Made by a program: the position numbers and the translations under genes
Assembly (NCBI GenBank): GCA_023412175.1
Contig: JAEYOB010000634.1
Coordinates: 1 to 14,796, forward strand
Source of the DNA: Pseudomonadota bacterium
Lineage (GTDB): Bacteria; Pseudomonadota; Alphaproteobacteria; Azospirillales; Azospirillaceae
DNA: 14,796 nucleotides
Direction of reading: 5' to 3'
Notes under the pieces: model-generated
What the model was told of the DNA's origin: nothing
Database searches by the model: none
The model's input: the letters and a program-made list of their open reading frames with translations, nothing else
Shown here: piece by piece, positions 7,136 through 13,041 of the stretch
Layout of the letters: every line of letters begins with the position of its first letter
Position numbering within the stretch: position 1 is the stretch's first letter

Positions 7136-7675
7136 CTAGCATTCCAGCCCGCCGCAACTGTCGGCGCGTCGGGTCGGGAACAGGCTGTAGGTCATGTCGC
7201 CGATGAGGTCGCGGAACGCCGGATCCAGCGCCGACTGCGGCCGGTCCAGCCAGCCGGTGGCCGAGCTCAGCACGCCGCCACCGCGGCAGAAGGCGCCCTG
7301 CACGATGATCGGCCCGCCGGGCGGCCTGGTGGGCAGCGCCGGCCGCACGCACAGCGCCGAGTTCAGCTCGTTCTCCGCCAGATTGAAGGCCAGAACGACG
7401 CGGTAGTCGGGCCTCGCCGTCGGCCCCGGCGTGGTGGTGAAGTTGGTGCGCACCCCGAGGATGCGGTTCTGCATCATCCCCGTCAGGGACTGTCCGAAAG
7501 CTTGCGGATCGCCATTGAAGGGACTGCCGTGCACCACAACGCGCAGGTCGCGGTCGGCGGCGGCGTAGGCGACTTCCGCCAGGGTGTAGGCGGGCGCCGG
7601 CTCGTCGGCGACGACGCGTTCACCGCACGCGGCGAGCGCCAGACAGGCGGCCAGGATGATGGAACGGGAAAGCAT
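7136..7675 (-). CDS. Putative lipoprotein of unknown function
   Basis: This 179-residue protein has a type II signal peptide: a short basic start, the hydrophobic stretch IILAACLALAAC, and a lipobox LAAC ending at C17. The following residues are G and E, so outer-membrane sorting is plausible. The mature part has four more cysteines (C109, C130, C174, C179), enough for two disulfides in the periplasm. I recognise no domain. It carries a DYRVVLAFN-type strand pattern and a Cys-rich end (DSCGGLEC). The gene follows the acetyltransferase on the same strand after 67 bases and may be the last gene of a parE-acetyltransferase-lipoprotein unit. The Shine-Dalgarno is weak. The stop codon lies one base from the convergent hydrolase stop, so the two transcripts must overlap at their ends. 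Confidence 0.8.
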   Translation of the reverse strand: MLSRSIILAACLALAACGERVVADEPAPAYTLAEVAYAAADRDLRVVVHGSPFNGDPQAFGQSLTGMMQNRILGVRTNFTTTPGPTARPDYRVVLAFNLAENELNSALCVRPALPTRPPGGPIIVQGAFCRGGGVLSSATGWLDRPQSALDPAFRDLIGDMTYSLFPTRRADSCGGLEC

Positions 7676-7742
7676 GGGAATACCGCGGAACGGTTGCGCC
7701 TAAGGCAAGAATGGGGCGCGCTCGGCGCTGGACAAGGCGGGC

Positions 7743-8372
7743 TCATCCGGCGCCGAGCAACGCCTCCAGGTCGGCACCGGTGATGGCGGGGAGGTTTCGC
7801 TGGATCCTGTCGGCCGGCCAGTCCCACCACGCGATGTCCAGCAGCGCCGCCACCGTGGCGTCGTCGTAGCGCCGCCGCACCTCCACGGCTGGGTTGCCGG
7901 CGACGATGCTGTACGGCGCCACATCCTTGGTGACCACCGCCCGGGCCGCCACGATGGCGCCGTGGCCGATGGTGACGCCGGGCATGACCGCCGCCTCCCA
8001 GCCGATCCACACGTCGTTCCCAACCACGGTGTCGCCGCGGCTGGGGAACTCCGGCATGGGCGCCTGCCAGTCGGGGAAGATGGTGAAGGGATAGGTGCTG
8101 AACCCGCCCATGGCGTGGTTGGCGCCGTTCATGATGAAGCGCACGCCCGCCGCCAGCGCGCAGAACTTGCCGATCACCAGCCGGTCGCCGGTGAATTCGT
8201 AGTGGTACAGGACATTCCGGTCCTGGAAGTGCTCCGGCCCCTCGGGGTCGTCGCAGTAGCTGTAGTCGCCCACCACGATGTTCGGCCGCGTGACGAACGC
8301 CTTGAGGAACCCGACGCGCGGATGTCCGGGCATCGGGTGCGGGGCGAGCGGATCGGGGCCGGCGGTCCGCAT
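7743..8372 (-). CDS. Vat/CatB-type (XAT) hexapeptide-repeat acetyltransferase
   Basis: This 209-residue left-handed beta-helix acyltransferase uses acetyl-CoA. The family signature MNGANHAMGGFSTYPF places the catalytic histidine at H86. Hexapeptide repeats follow (VVGNDVWIG, AVMPGVTIGHGAIVAARAVVTKDV), then the conserved AGNPAVEVRRR and WWDWPADRI segments. The arrangement matches the xenobiotic acetyltransferases, which include streptogramin A (Vat) and type B chloramphenicol enzymes. Chromosomal members often have other or unknown substrates, so resistance is not implied. The N-terminus (GPDPLAPHPMPG) matches the start of Vat-like proteins as I recall them, supporting the ATG at 8372. No Shine-Dalgarno is visible. 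The gene begins 7 bases after the parE stop, so translation may depend on coupling to parE. Confidence 0.9.
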   Translation of the reverse strand: MRTAGPDPLAPHPMPGHPRVGFLKAFVTRPNIVVGDYSYCDDPEGPEHFQDRNVLYHYEFTGDRLVIGKFCALAAGVRFIMNGANHAMGGFSTYPFTIFPDWQAPMPEFPSRGDTVVGNDVWIGWEAAVMPGVTIGHGAIVAARAVVTKDVAPYSIVAGNPAVEVRRRYDDATVAALLDIAWWDWPADRIQRNLPAITGADLEALLGAG

Positions 8373-8379
8373 GGGCGCG

Positions 8380-10368
8380 CTACACGTCGATGTCGCCTTC
8401 CAGGACGAACTTCGCGTTCTCCTGGATGAACTGGAAGCGCAACTCCGGCCGGCGGCCCATCAGGCTTTCGACCAGGGACTTGGTGCGCTCGAAATCCTCC
8501 TGCTCCTCCGGGTCGGCGGCGTTCGGCACCACCACGCGCAGCAGCGTGCGCTTGGCCGGGTCCATGGTGGTGTCACGCAGCTGCGCCGGCATCATCTCGC
8601 CCAAGCCCTTGAAGCGGCTGATCTCGACCTTCTTGTTCTTGAAGGTCTTGGCCATCAGCTCGTCCTTGTGGGCGTCGTCGCGGGCGTAGACCGACTTGCC
8701 GCCGTGGCTGATGCGGTAGAGCGGCGGCAGCGCGAGGTACAGGTGCCCGTTCTGGATGAGGCCCGGCATCTCGCGGTAGAAGAAGGTCATCAGCAGCGAG
8801 GCGATGTGTGCGCCGTCCACGTCGGCATCGGTCATGATGATGACCCGCTCGTAGCGCAGCTTGTCGCTCGAGAAGTCCTTGCCGACGCCGCAGCCCAGCG
8901 CCTGGGTCAGGTCGTTCAGCTCCTGGTTGGCCTTCATCTTGTCGGCGGACGCGCTGGCCACGTTCAGGATCTTGCCCCGCAGCGGCAGGATGGCCTGGGT
9001 CTCGCGCGAGCGCGCCTGCTTGGCCGAGCCACCGGCCGAATCGCCCTCGACCAGAAAGATCTCCGTACCCTCCGGCGCGTTGCGCGAGCAGTCCGCCAGC
9101 TTGCCGGGCAGGCGCAGGCGGCGGGTCGCCGTCTTGCGGGCAAGATCCTTGGACTGCTTGCGCTTGGCGCGCTCCTCGGCCTTCTCGATCAGCCGCTCCA
9201 GCAGCGCGTTGGAGGACGCCGGGTCGCCGGACAGCCAGTGGTCGAAGCGGTCCTTCAGCGCTGCCTCGACGAGGCGCTGCGCCTCCGGCGTCGCCAGCTT
9301 GTCCTTGGTCTGGCCCTGGAACTGCGGCTCGCGGATGAAGACGGAGAGCAGGATGCACGCCTCGCCCACCACGTCGTCCGCGGTGACCTGTCCGGCGCGC
9401 TTGTTGTTCACCATCTCGCCGTAGCCCTTCAGGCCACGGGTCAGCGCGGCTCGCAGGCCGGTTTCGTGCGTGCCGCCCTGCGGGGTCGGCACGGTGTTGC
9501 AGTAGGTGTGCGAGAAACCCTCCTCGTCCTCCGGCCAGGCGATGGCCCATTCGACGCGGCCCTGCTCGTTGGGCAGGACCACCTCGCCGGTGAAGGGGGA
9601 GGGGGTCAGCGTCTTGCGGTCCCGCAGCGCCGTGGTCAGGTAATCGAGCAGCCCGTTCGGGAAGTGCAGGGACTCCGCCGCCGGTGTCGTCGAATCCGGT
9701 GCCAGCAGGGACGGGTCGCAGCTCCAGCGGATTTCCACGCCGCGGTACAGGTACGCCTTGGAGCGCGCCATGCGGTACAGGCGGTGCGGCTCGAAACGCG
9801 CGCTTTCGCCGAAGATCTCGGGATCGGGGTGGAAGCGGACGGTGGTGCCGCGCCGGTTGATGGCGCCCTGCTTCGCCAGCGGCCCCTGCGGCGTGCCGCG
9901 GCTGTAGTGCTGGATGAACAGCTGGCGCTCGCGCGCCACCTCGATCGTGAGCTGGTCGGACAGCGCGTTCACCACGCTGAGGCCGACGCCGTGCAGACCG
10001 CCCGAGGTCTGGTAGACCTTGTTGGAGAACTTGCCGCCCGAATGCAGCGTGGTGAGGATCACCTCCAGCGCCGACTTGCCGGGATACTTTGGGTGGTCGT
10101 CGATGGGGATGCCGCGGCCATTGTCGCGCACCGTCACCGAGCCGTCGGCCCCCAGGTCCAGATCGATGCGGCTGGCGTGGCCGGCCACCGCCTCGTCCAT
10201 GGCGTTGTCGAGCACTTCGGCGACGAGGTGGTGCAGCGCCCGGTCGTCGGTGCCGCCGATGTACATGCCCGGCCGCCTCCGGACGGGCTCAAGCCCTTCC
10301 AGAACCTCGATATCCTGGGCGGAATAGGTTTCGGCCTTGCGGGCCGTGTTCTCGAAAAGATCGCTCAT
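8380..10368 (-). CDS. parE: DNA topoisomerase IV subunit B (ParE)
   Basis: ParE is the ATPase subunit of topoisomerase IV, which with ParC decatenates daughter chromosomes. With the ATG at 10368 the protein is 662 residues, the usual ParE length and shorter than most GyrB. The GHKL ATPase motifs are clear: EVLDNAMDE (N55), DNGRGIP (82-88) and GGLHGVGLSVVNALS (123-137). The transducer has the QTKDKL loop at about 353-358. The TOPRIM domain has EGDSAGGSA (E441) and DADVDGAH with D514, D516 and D518, followed by PLRGKILNV-type gyrase B motifs. An upstream in-frame TTG at 10404 would add 12 residues, but the family start is better matched by MSDLF. The gene is divergent from yciA and is followed closely by the acetyltransferase gene. 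Confidence 0.96.
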   Translation of the reverse strand: MSDLFENTARKAETYSAQDIEVLEGLEPVRRRPGMYIGGTDDRALHHLVAEVLDNAMDEAVAGHASRIDLDLGADGSVTVRDNGRGIPIDDHPKYPGKSALEVILTTLHSGGKFSNKVYQTSGGLHGVGLSVVNALSDQLTIEVARERQLFIQHYSRGTPQGPLAKQGAINRRGTTVRFHPDPEIFGESARFEPHRLYRMARSKAYLYRGVEIRWSCDPSLLAPDSTTPAAESLHFPNGLLDYLTTALRDRKTLTPSPFTGEVVLPNEQGRVEWAIAWPEDEEGFSHTYCNTVPTPQGGTHETGLRAALTRGLKGYGEMVNNKRAGQVTADDVVGEACILLSVFIREPQFQGQTKDKLATPEAQRLVEAALKDRFDHWLSGDPASSNALLERLIEKAEERAKRKQSKDLARKTATRRLRLPGKLADCSRNAPEGTEIFLVEGDSAGGSAKQARSRETQAILPLRGKILNVASASADKMKANQELNDLTQALGCGVGKDFSSDKLRYERVIIMTDADVDGAHIASLLMTFFYREMPGLIQNGHLYLALPPLYRISHGGKSVYARDDAHKDELMAKTFKNKKVEISRFKGLGEMMPAQLRDTTMDPAKRTLLRVVVPNAADPEEQEDFERTKSLVESLMGRRPELRFQFIQENAKFVLEGDIDV

Positions 10369-10421
10369 GGCGCCGATAATAGGAATTCGGTCAGGGGTGC
10401 GCAAGCCAATGCTGTAGCCCT

Positions 10422-10427
10422 ATCATA
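10422..10427 (-). promoter_or_regulatory. Possible -10 element for parE
   Basis: On the minus strand TATGAT lies about 54 bases upstream of the parE ATG, in the 122-base gap shared with divergent yciA. It matches the sigma-70 -10 consensus in five of six positions, but no -35 hexamer is found at the right distance. Treat it as a weak candidate. Confidence 0.2.
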
Positions 10428-10490
10428 GCCCAAGCACCACATTTTGTGCGCGTCCTTTTCGCGGGCGCGAACGTACAGAACGGAGGGATC

Positions 10491-10883
10491 ATGAGCGAAC
10501 ACACGCCGCCGGAGTTGAATTGCGGTCCGGCGCTGCGCACCATCGCCATGCCGGCCGACGCCAACCCGAACGGCGACATCTTCGGCGGCTGGCTTTTGTC
10601 ACAGATGGATCTGGCCGGCGGCACCGTGGCGGTGCGGCGGGCCGGCGGCCGTGTCGCCACCGTGGGCATCGAGGCCATGACCTTTCACAAGCCGGTGTAT
10701 ATTGGCGACGAAGTGTCCTGCTTTGCCGTCATCGACCGGGTCGGGCGCACCTCACTGCGCGTGCGCATCGACACCTGGGTGCAGCGCCACCGCTCGGGCG
10801 AACAGGTGAAGGTGACCGAAGGAGTGTTCACCTACGTCGCCATCGGCGACGATCGCAAGCCGCGCGAACTGCCGCCGGAATAA
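10491..10883 (+). CDS. yciA: Acyl-CoA thioesterase YciA (hotdog fold)
   Basis: YciA hydrolyses a range of acyl-CoAs to free acid and CoA in the cytoplasm. The 130-residue protein matches the compact single-hotdog family: LRTIAMPADANPNGDIFGGW (15-34) with the N-x-x-G-D-x-F-G-G core, then GIEAMTFHKPVYIGDEV and the closing strands TEGVFTYVAI. The order and spacing fit E. coli YciA as I recall it over almost its full length. The start is the ATG at 10491, preceded by GGAGG (10482-10486). A GTG at 10446 would add 15 residues not found in the family. The gene is divergent from parE and convergent with a small lipoprotein gene, with a hairpin between them. No functional link to its neighbours is evident. 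Confidence 0.93.
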   Translation: MSEHTPPELNCGPALRTIAMPADANPNGDIFGGWLLSQMDLAGGTVAVRRAGGRVATVGIEAMTFHKPVYIGDEVSCFAVIDRVGRTSLRVRIDTWVQRHRSGEQVKVTEGVFTYVAIGDDRKPRELPPE

Positions 10884-10891
10884 GCGTGCCA

Positions 10892-10919
10892 CCCTCCCCC
10901 GCGGGTGAGCGGGGGAGGG
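10892..10919. terminator. GC-rich hairpin between convergent genes
   Basis: CCCTCCCCCGC (10892-10902) and GCGGGGGAGGG (10909-10919) form a perfect 11-base-pair stem with a 6-base loop. It fills most of the 44 bases between the yciA stop and the stop of the convergent lipoprotein gene. There is no T-run, but its position suits two-way termination. The C/T-run plus G/A-run design also resembles short dispersed palindromes found in GC-rich proteobacteria, so it may be one copy of a repeat family (inference). Confidence 0.6.
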
Positions 10920-10927
10920 GATCGGCA

Positions 10928-11170
10928 TCACTGTGCGTTTCCGGACGATCCGCCCGGCTGGCCGGCGCCCGGAGTCGCAGGGCTGCCCGCGCCGCCGACG
11001 CCCGAGGCGTTCTGCCCCGGCGTTCCGGCCGGAGGCGGCGGGGTGGTGGCCGGGCGCTCGGCGGTCGAGGTGCCGGCGGGCTGGTTCTGGTTCTGGGCGG
11101 TCTGGTCGTCGCAGGCCGCCAGGCCGAGGATCGCCACGGGCAGGGCGGCGAGCAGAAGCTTCGAACGCAT
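10928..11170 (-). CDS. Small Pro/Gly-rich lipoprotein
   Basis: This is an 80-residue predicted lipoprotein. The signal peptide is MRSKLLLAALPVAILG and the lipobox is GLAAC, with the lipidated C20. The residues after the cysteine are D-D, which in E. coli would favour inner-membrane retention. The mature part is low-complexity, rich in Pro, Gly, Ala, Gln, Asn and Thr (for example ATTPPPPAGTPG), with no recognisable domain. It looks like a flexible tether. The ATG at 11170 is preferred over an upstream in-frame ATG at 11185. It puts the basic n-region right at the start, and GGAGAG sits 7 bases before it. The gene stands alone on its strand, convergent with yciA. Confidence 0.75.
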   Translation of the reverse strand: MRSKLLLAALPVAILGLAACDDQTAQNQNQPAGTSTAERPATTPPPPAGTPGQNASGVGGAGSPATPGAGQPGGSSGNAQ

Positions 11171-11277
11171 ATCAAAACTCTCCATGGTTGGTTCACGGCC
11201 ACCGGCCCTGCGTGCAGCGCGGCGGCACCCTCCTCAACACGCCGCCCGCCGGGTCGTCACAGCGCCGGTTCATGCGA

Positions 11278-11293
11278 AGGACTCGAAAGTCCT
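11278..11293 (+). other. Small hairpin in the ftsB leader
   Basis: AGGACT (11278-11283), loop CGAA, and AGTCCT (11288-11293) form a 6-base-pair stem with a tetraloop. It lies upstream of the U-tailed hairpin at 11315. The second arm can also pair over five bases with AGGAC at 11318-11322, within that hairpin. Confidence 0.4.
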
Positions 11294-11314
11294 ATTACTC
11301 TGTTGCGGCAAGGG

Positions 11315-11350
11315 CCCAGGACCGTAAGTTCTTGGGTTTTCCGGTTTTTT
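11315..11350 (+). terminator. U-tailed hairpin just upstream of the ftsB-like gene
   Basis: CCCAGGA (11315-11321) pairs with TCTTGGG (11330-11336), seven pairs with one G-U, around an 8-base loop. It is followed by TTTT, CCGG and TTTTTT (11337-11350). This is the most intrinsic-terminator-like element in the window, and it reads on the plus strand. No plus-strand gene lies between it and the hairpin after yciA. It could end a small RNA, act as an attenuator for ftsB and pdh, or be a remnant. The rest of the 214-base gap (11171-11384) shows no other recognisable gene. Confidence 0.5.
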
Positions 11351-11384
11351 CCGTTTGACGCTGAAAAACTGGTGTGATTCCATC

Positions 11385-11780
11385 ATGTCCATGAGCATGA
11401 CGAACAACATCACCGACGCCTTGAAGCGCGCGGCCAAAAGCGCGTTGCGGCAGACCATCGGCCCGGCCATCGGCGCATGCGTCGTTGGCTACTTCGTCTA
11501 CTACGCCGTGCAGGGCGACCGCGGCCTCATCTCGCTCAAGCACATCGAAGGCGAAATCTCCAGGGCGGAGCAGGTGCTCGCCCAGGTGCGGGACGAGCGC
11601 GAGCGGATGGAACGGCGCGCCTCGCTGCTGCGCGCCGACCACCTCGATCGCGACATGCTGGACGAACGCGCGCGGGCGATGCTCAACCTCACGCACCCCA
11701 ACGACGTGATTCTTTCGCTGCCTCCGCTCTACGATCAGGATGACGCGACAGCCGAGAAGCGGCCCAGATCAGTCAATTAA
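11385..11780 (+). CDS. ftsB: Septum formation initiator family protein (FtsB/DivIC-like)
   Basis: This is a 131-residue bitopic protein of the FtsB/DivIC family, part of the FtsQBL divisome subcomplex that triggers septal peptidoglycan synthesis. It has a short basic cytoplasmic segment, one membrane helix at about 25-44 (IGPAIGACVVGYFVYYAV), the conserved GDRGL turn, then a coiled coil (about 52-83). A segment DMLDERARAMLNLTHPNDVIL corresponds to the family's LDE-x-AR-x-x-L/G motif. Three candidate ATGs occur within 12 bases (11385, 11391, 11397), and an upstream TTG at 11355 is also in frame. None has a strong Shine-Dalgarno, so the exact start is uncertain. In many alphaproteobacteria this gene lies between eno and pdhA. 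Here the pdhA side is kept, but eno is not upstream. Confidence 0.88.
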   Translation: MSMSMTNNITDALKRAAKSALRQTIGPAIGACVVGYFVYYAVQGDRGLISLKHIEGEISRAEQVLAQVRDERERMERRASLLRADHLDRDMLDERARAMLNLTHPNDVILSLPPLYDQDDATAEKRPRSVN

Positions 11781-11781
11781 C

Positions 11782-11806
11782 CGAAATCGAGTTAATCGCG
11801 ATTTCG
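11782..11806. promoter_or_regulatory. Palindromic operator candidate upstream of pdhA
   Basis: CGAAATCG (11782-11789) and CGATTTCG (11799-11806) form an 8-base-pair inverted repeat around 9 bases. The right arm also belongs to a perfect 10-base palindrome, AATCGCGATT (11794-11803). It lies just after the ftsB stop and overlaps the -35 region of the candidate promoter at 11807. It could bind a dimeric regulator. Alternatively, as RNA, it could be a weak terminator for ftsB. Confidence 0.4.
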
Positions 11807-11815
11807 TGTTATATT
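11807..11815 (+). promoter_or_regulatory. Extended -10 promoter candidate for the pdh operon
   Basis: TGTTATATT fits an extended -10 element (TG-n-TATATT, hexamer at 11810-11815). It sits in the AT-richest part of the gap, and no -35 hexamer matches well at 16-18 bases. Transcription would start near 11822, giving a leader of about 110 bases before the pdhA ATG. Confidence 0.4.
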
Positions 11816-11830
11816 CCAGATATTTGCAAA

Positions 11831-11862
11831 GCTGACGCTTGTCAGCGCCCGTACCGGGCGCT
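11831..11862 (+). other. Two overlapping hairpins in the pdhA leader
   Basis: GCTGAC-GCTT-GTCAGC (11831-11846) and AGCGCCC-GTACC-GGGCGCT (11844-11862) are both perfect stems. They share bases 11844-11846, so the two complete stems compete. Downstream, ACTCTCCC (11866-11873) is complementary to the pdhA Shine-Dalgarno stretch GGGAGGAGT (11922-11930) with one bulged G. Confidence 0.4.
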
Positions 11863-11931
11863 AGAACTCTCCCCGTGAGATGCGCGCGGGCTGCTAGTGC
11901 ATGGCCTGCCGCAAAACCCGAGGGAGGAGTT

Positions 11932-12960
11932 ATGGCAGCGCCCCGACGCCGTACTAAGGCGCAACCCGAGACCGTCGCTTCGAACAAGCGCTCTCCGGCT
12001 GCGACGCCCGAAGAACTTCTGCGCTACTATCGCGAGATGCTGTTGATCCGCCGCTTCGAGGAGAAGGCGGGCCAGCTCTACGGCATGGGCCTGATCGGCG
12101 GCTTCTGCCATCTCTACATCGGCCAGGAGGCCGTGGTGACCGGCGTGCAGGCCGTCCTCAAGGAGGGCGACAGCGTCATCACCAGCTACCGCGACCACGG
12201 CCACATGCTGGCCTGCGGCATGGACGCCAAGGGCGTCATGGCCGAGCTTACGGGGCGCCGCGGCGGCTACTCCAAGGGCAAGGGCGGCTCGATGCACATG
12301 TTCAGCCGCGAGAAGGGATTCTTCGGCGGCCACGGCATCGTCGGCGGTCAGGTGCCGCTGGGCACCGGCCTCGCCTTCGCGCACAAGTACCGCAAGGACG
12401 GCGGCGTGTGCACCACCTACCTGGGCGACGGCGCCGTCAACCAGGGGCAGGTTTACGAGAGCTTCAACATGGCCGCGCTGTGGAAGCTGCCGGTCGTCTA
12501 CATCATCGAGAACAACAAGTACGCCATGGGCACCGCGCAGGAGCGCGCGTCGGCCGGCGAGCTGCACCAGCGCGGTGCCGCCTACGGCATCCCCGGCGTC
12601 CAGGTGAACGGCATGAACGTCCTGGACGTGAAGGCCGCCGCCGAGGAGTGGGTGAACTGGGTGCGCGAGGGCAACGGCCCGGTCATCCTGGAGATGAAGA
12701 CCTACCGCTACCGCGGCCACTCCATGTCCGACCCCGCCAAGTACCGGACGAAGGAGGAGGTCGAGAAGATGCGGACGGAGTCCGATCCCATCGACCAGCT
12801 GAAGAAGCAGCTCCTCGACGAGGGCCATGCCACCGAGGACAAGCTGAAGGAGATCGACCGCGAGGTGAAGGCGATCGTCTCTGAATCGGCTGAATTCGCC
12901 CAGCAGAGCCCCGAGCCCGATCCGTCCGAGCTGTGGACGGACGTCCTGCTCGAAGCCTGA
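11932..12960 (+). CDS. pdhA: Pyruvate dehydrogenase E1 component, alpha subunit
   Basis: With PdhB this forms the thiamine-diphosphate-dependent E1 heterotetramer, which decarboxylates pyruvate and acetylates the lipoyl group of E2. The protein is 342 residues, the normal length. After a basic, disordered start (1-24) come the E1-alpha signatures: LIRRFEEKAGQLY (38-50), GGFCHLYIGQEA, SYRDHGH (85-91), GKGGSMHMF, and the thiamine-binding motif GDGAVNQGQVYESFNMA...ENN (165-195). The later segment YRYRGHSMSDPAKYR is the conserved phosphorylation-loop region of the family. The ATG at 11932 is preceded by GGGAGGAG (11922-11929). A TTG at 11839 would add 31 unlikely residues. The gene is the first of pdhA-pdhB-pdhC on one strand. 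Confidence 0.97.
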   Translation: MAAPRRRTKAQPETVASNKRSPAATPEELLRYYREMLLIRRFEEKAGQLYGMGLIGGFCHLYIGQEAVVTGVQAVLKEGDSVITSYRDHGHMLACGMDAKGVMAELTGRRGGYSKGKGGSMHMFSREKGFFGGHGIVGGQVPLGTGLAFAHKYRKDGGVCTTYLGDGAVNQGQVYESFNMAALWKLPVVYIIENNKYAMGTAQERASAGELHQRGAAYGIPGVQVNGMNVLDVKAAAEEWVNWVREGNGPVILEMKTYRYRGHSMSDPAKYRTKEEVEKMRTESDPIDQLKKQLLDEGHATEDKLKEIDREVKAIVSESAEFAQQSPEPDPSELWTDVLLEA

Positions 12961-13041
12961 CCGCAACGCAAGAAGGGGAAGCCGCGCACCGGAGCGCCGG
13001 GGCCGTCAGGCCCGTGAGCGCCCGCGCGGACGGAGGAACCA

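Noticed and set aside
8278..10428. 716-codon open frame on the plus strand, longer than parE opposite to it
   Set aside because: It is antisense to parE, whose frame carries all gyrase B motifs. The plus-strand translation is Arg/Leu/Val/His/Gln-rich with no recognisable motif, as expected for a shadow frame in GC-rich DNA.
11272..11358. 28-codon frame spanning the U-tailed hairpin, a possible leader peptide
   Set aside because: There is no Shine-Dalgarno before its ATG, no run of regulatory codons, and its codon use is unlike neighbouring genes.
11171..11384. tRNA, 4.5S or 6S RNA gene in the ftsB leader
   Set aside because: No cloverleaf, no CCA-like end, and no conserved SRP RNA loop sequence was seen. 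A different small RNA is not excluded.
11777..11795. TTAA-n11-TTAA near the ftsB stop as a CtrA site
   Set aside because: The CtrA full site needs a 7-base spacer. Here it is 11, and the first TTAA overlaps the ftsB stop codon.
11839..11931. Earlier TTG start for pdhA
   Set aside because: It would run through the leader hairpins, and the ATG at 11932 has a strong ribosome-binding site.
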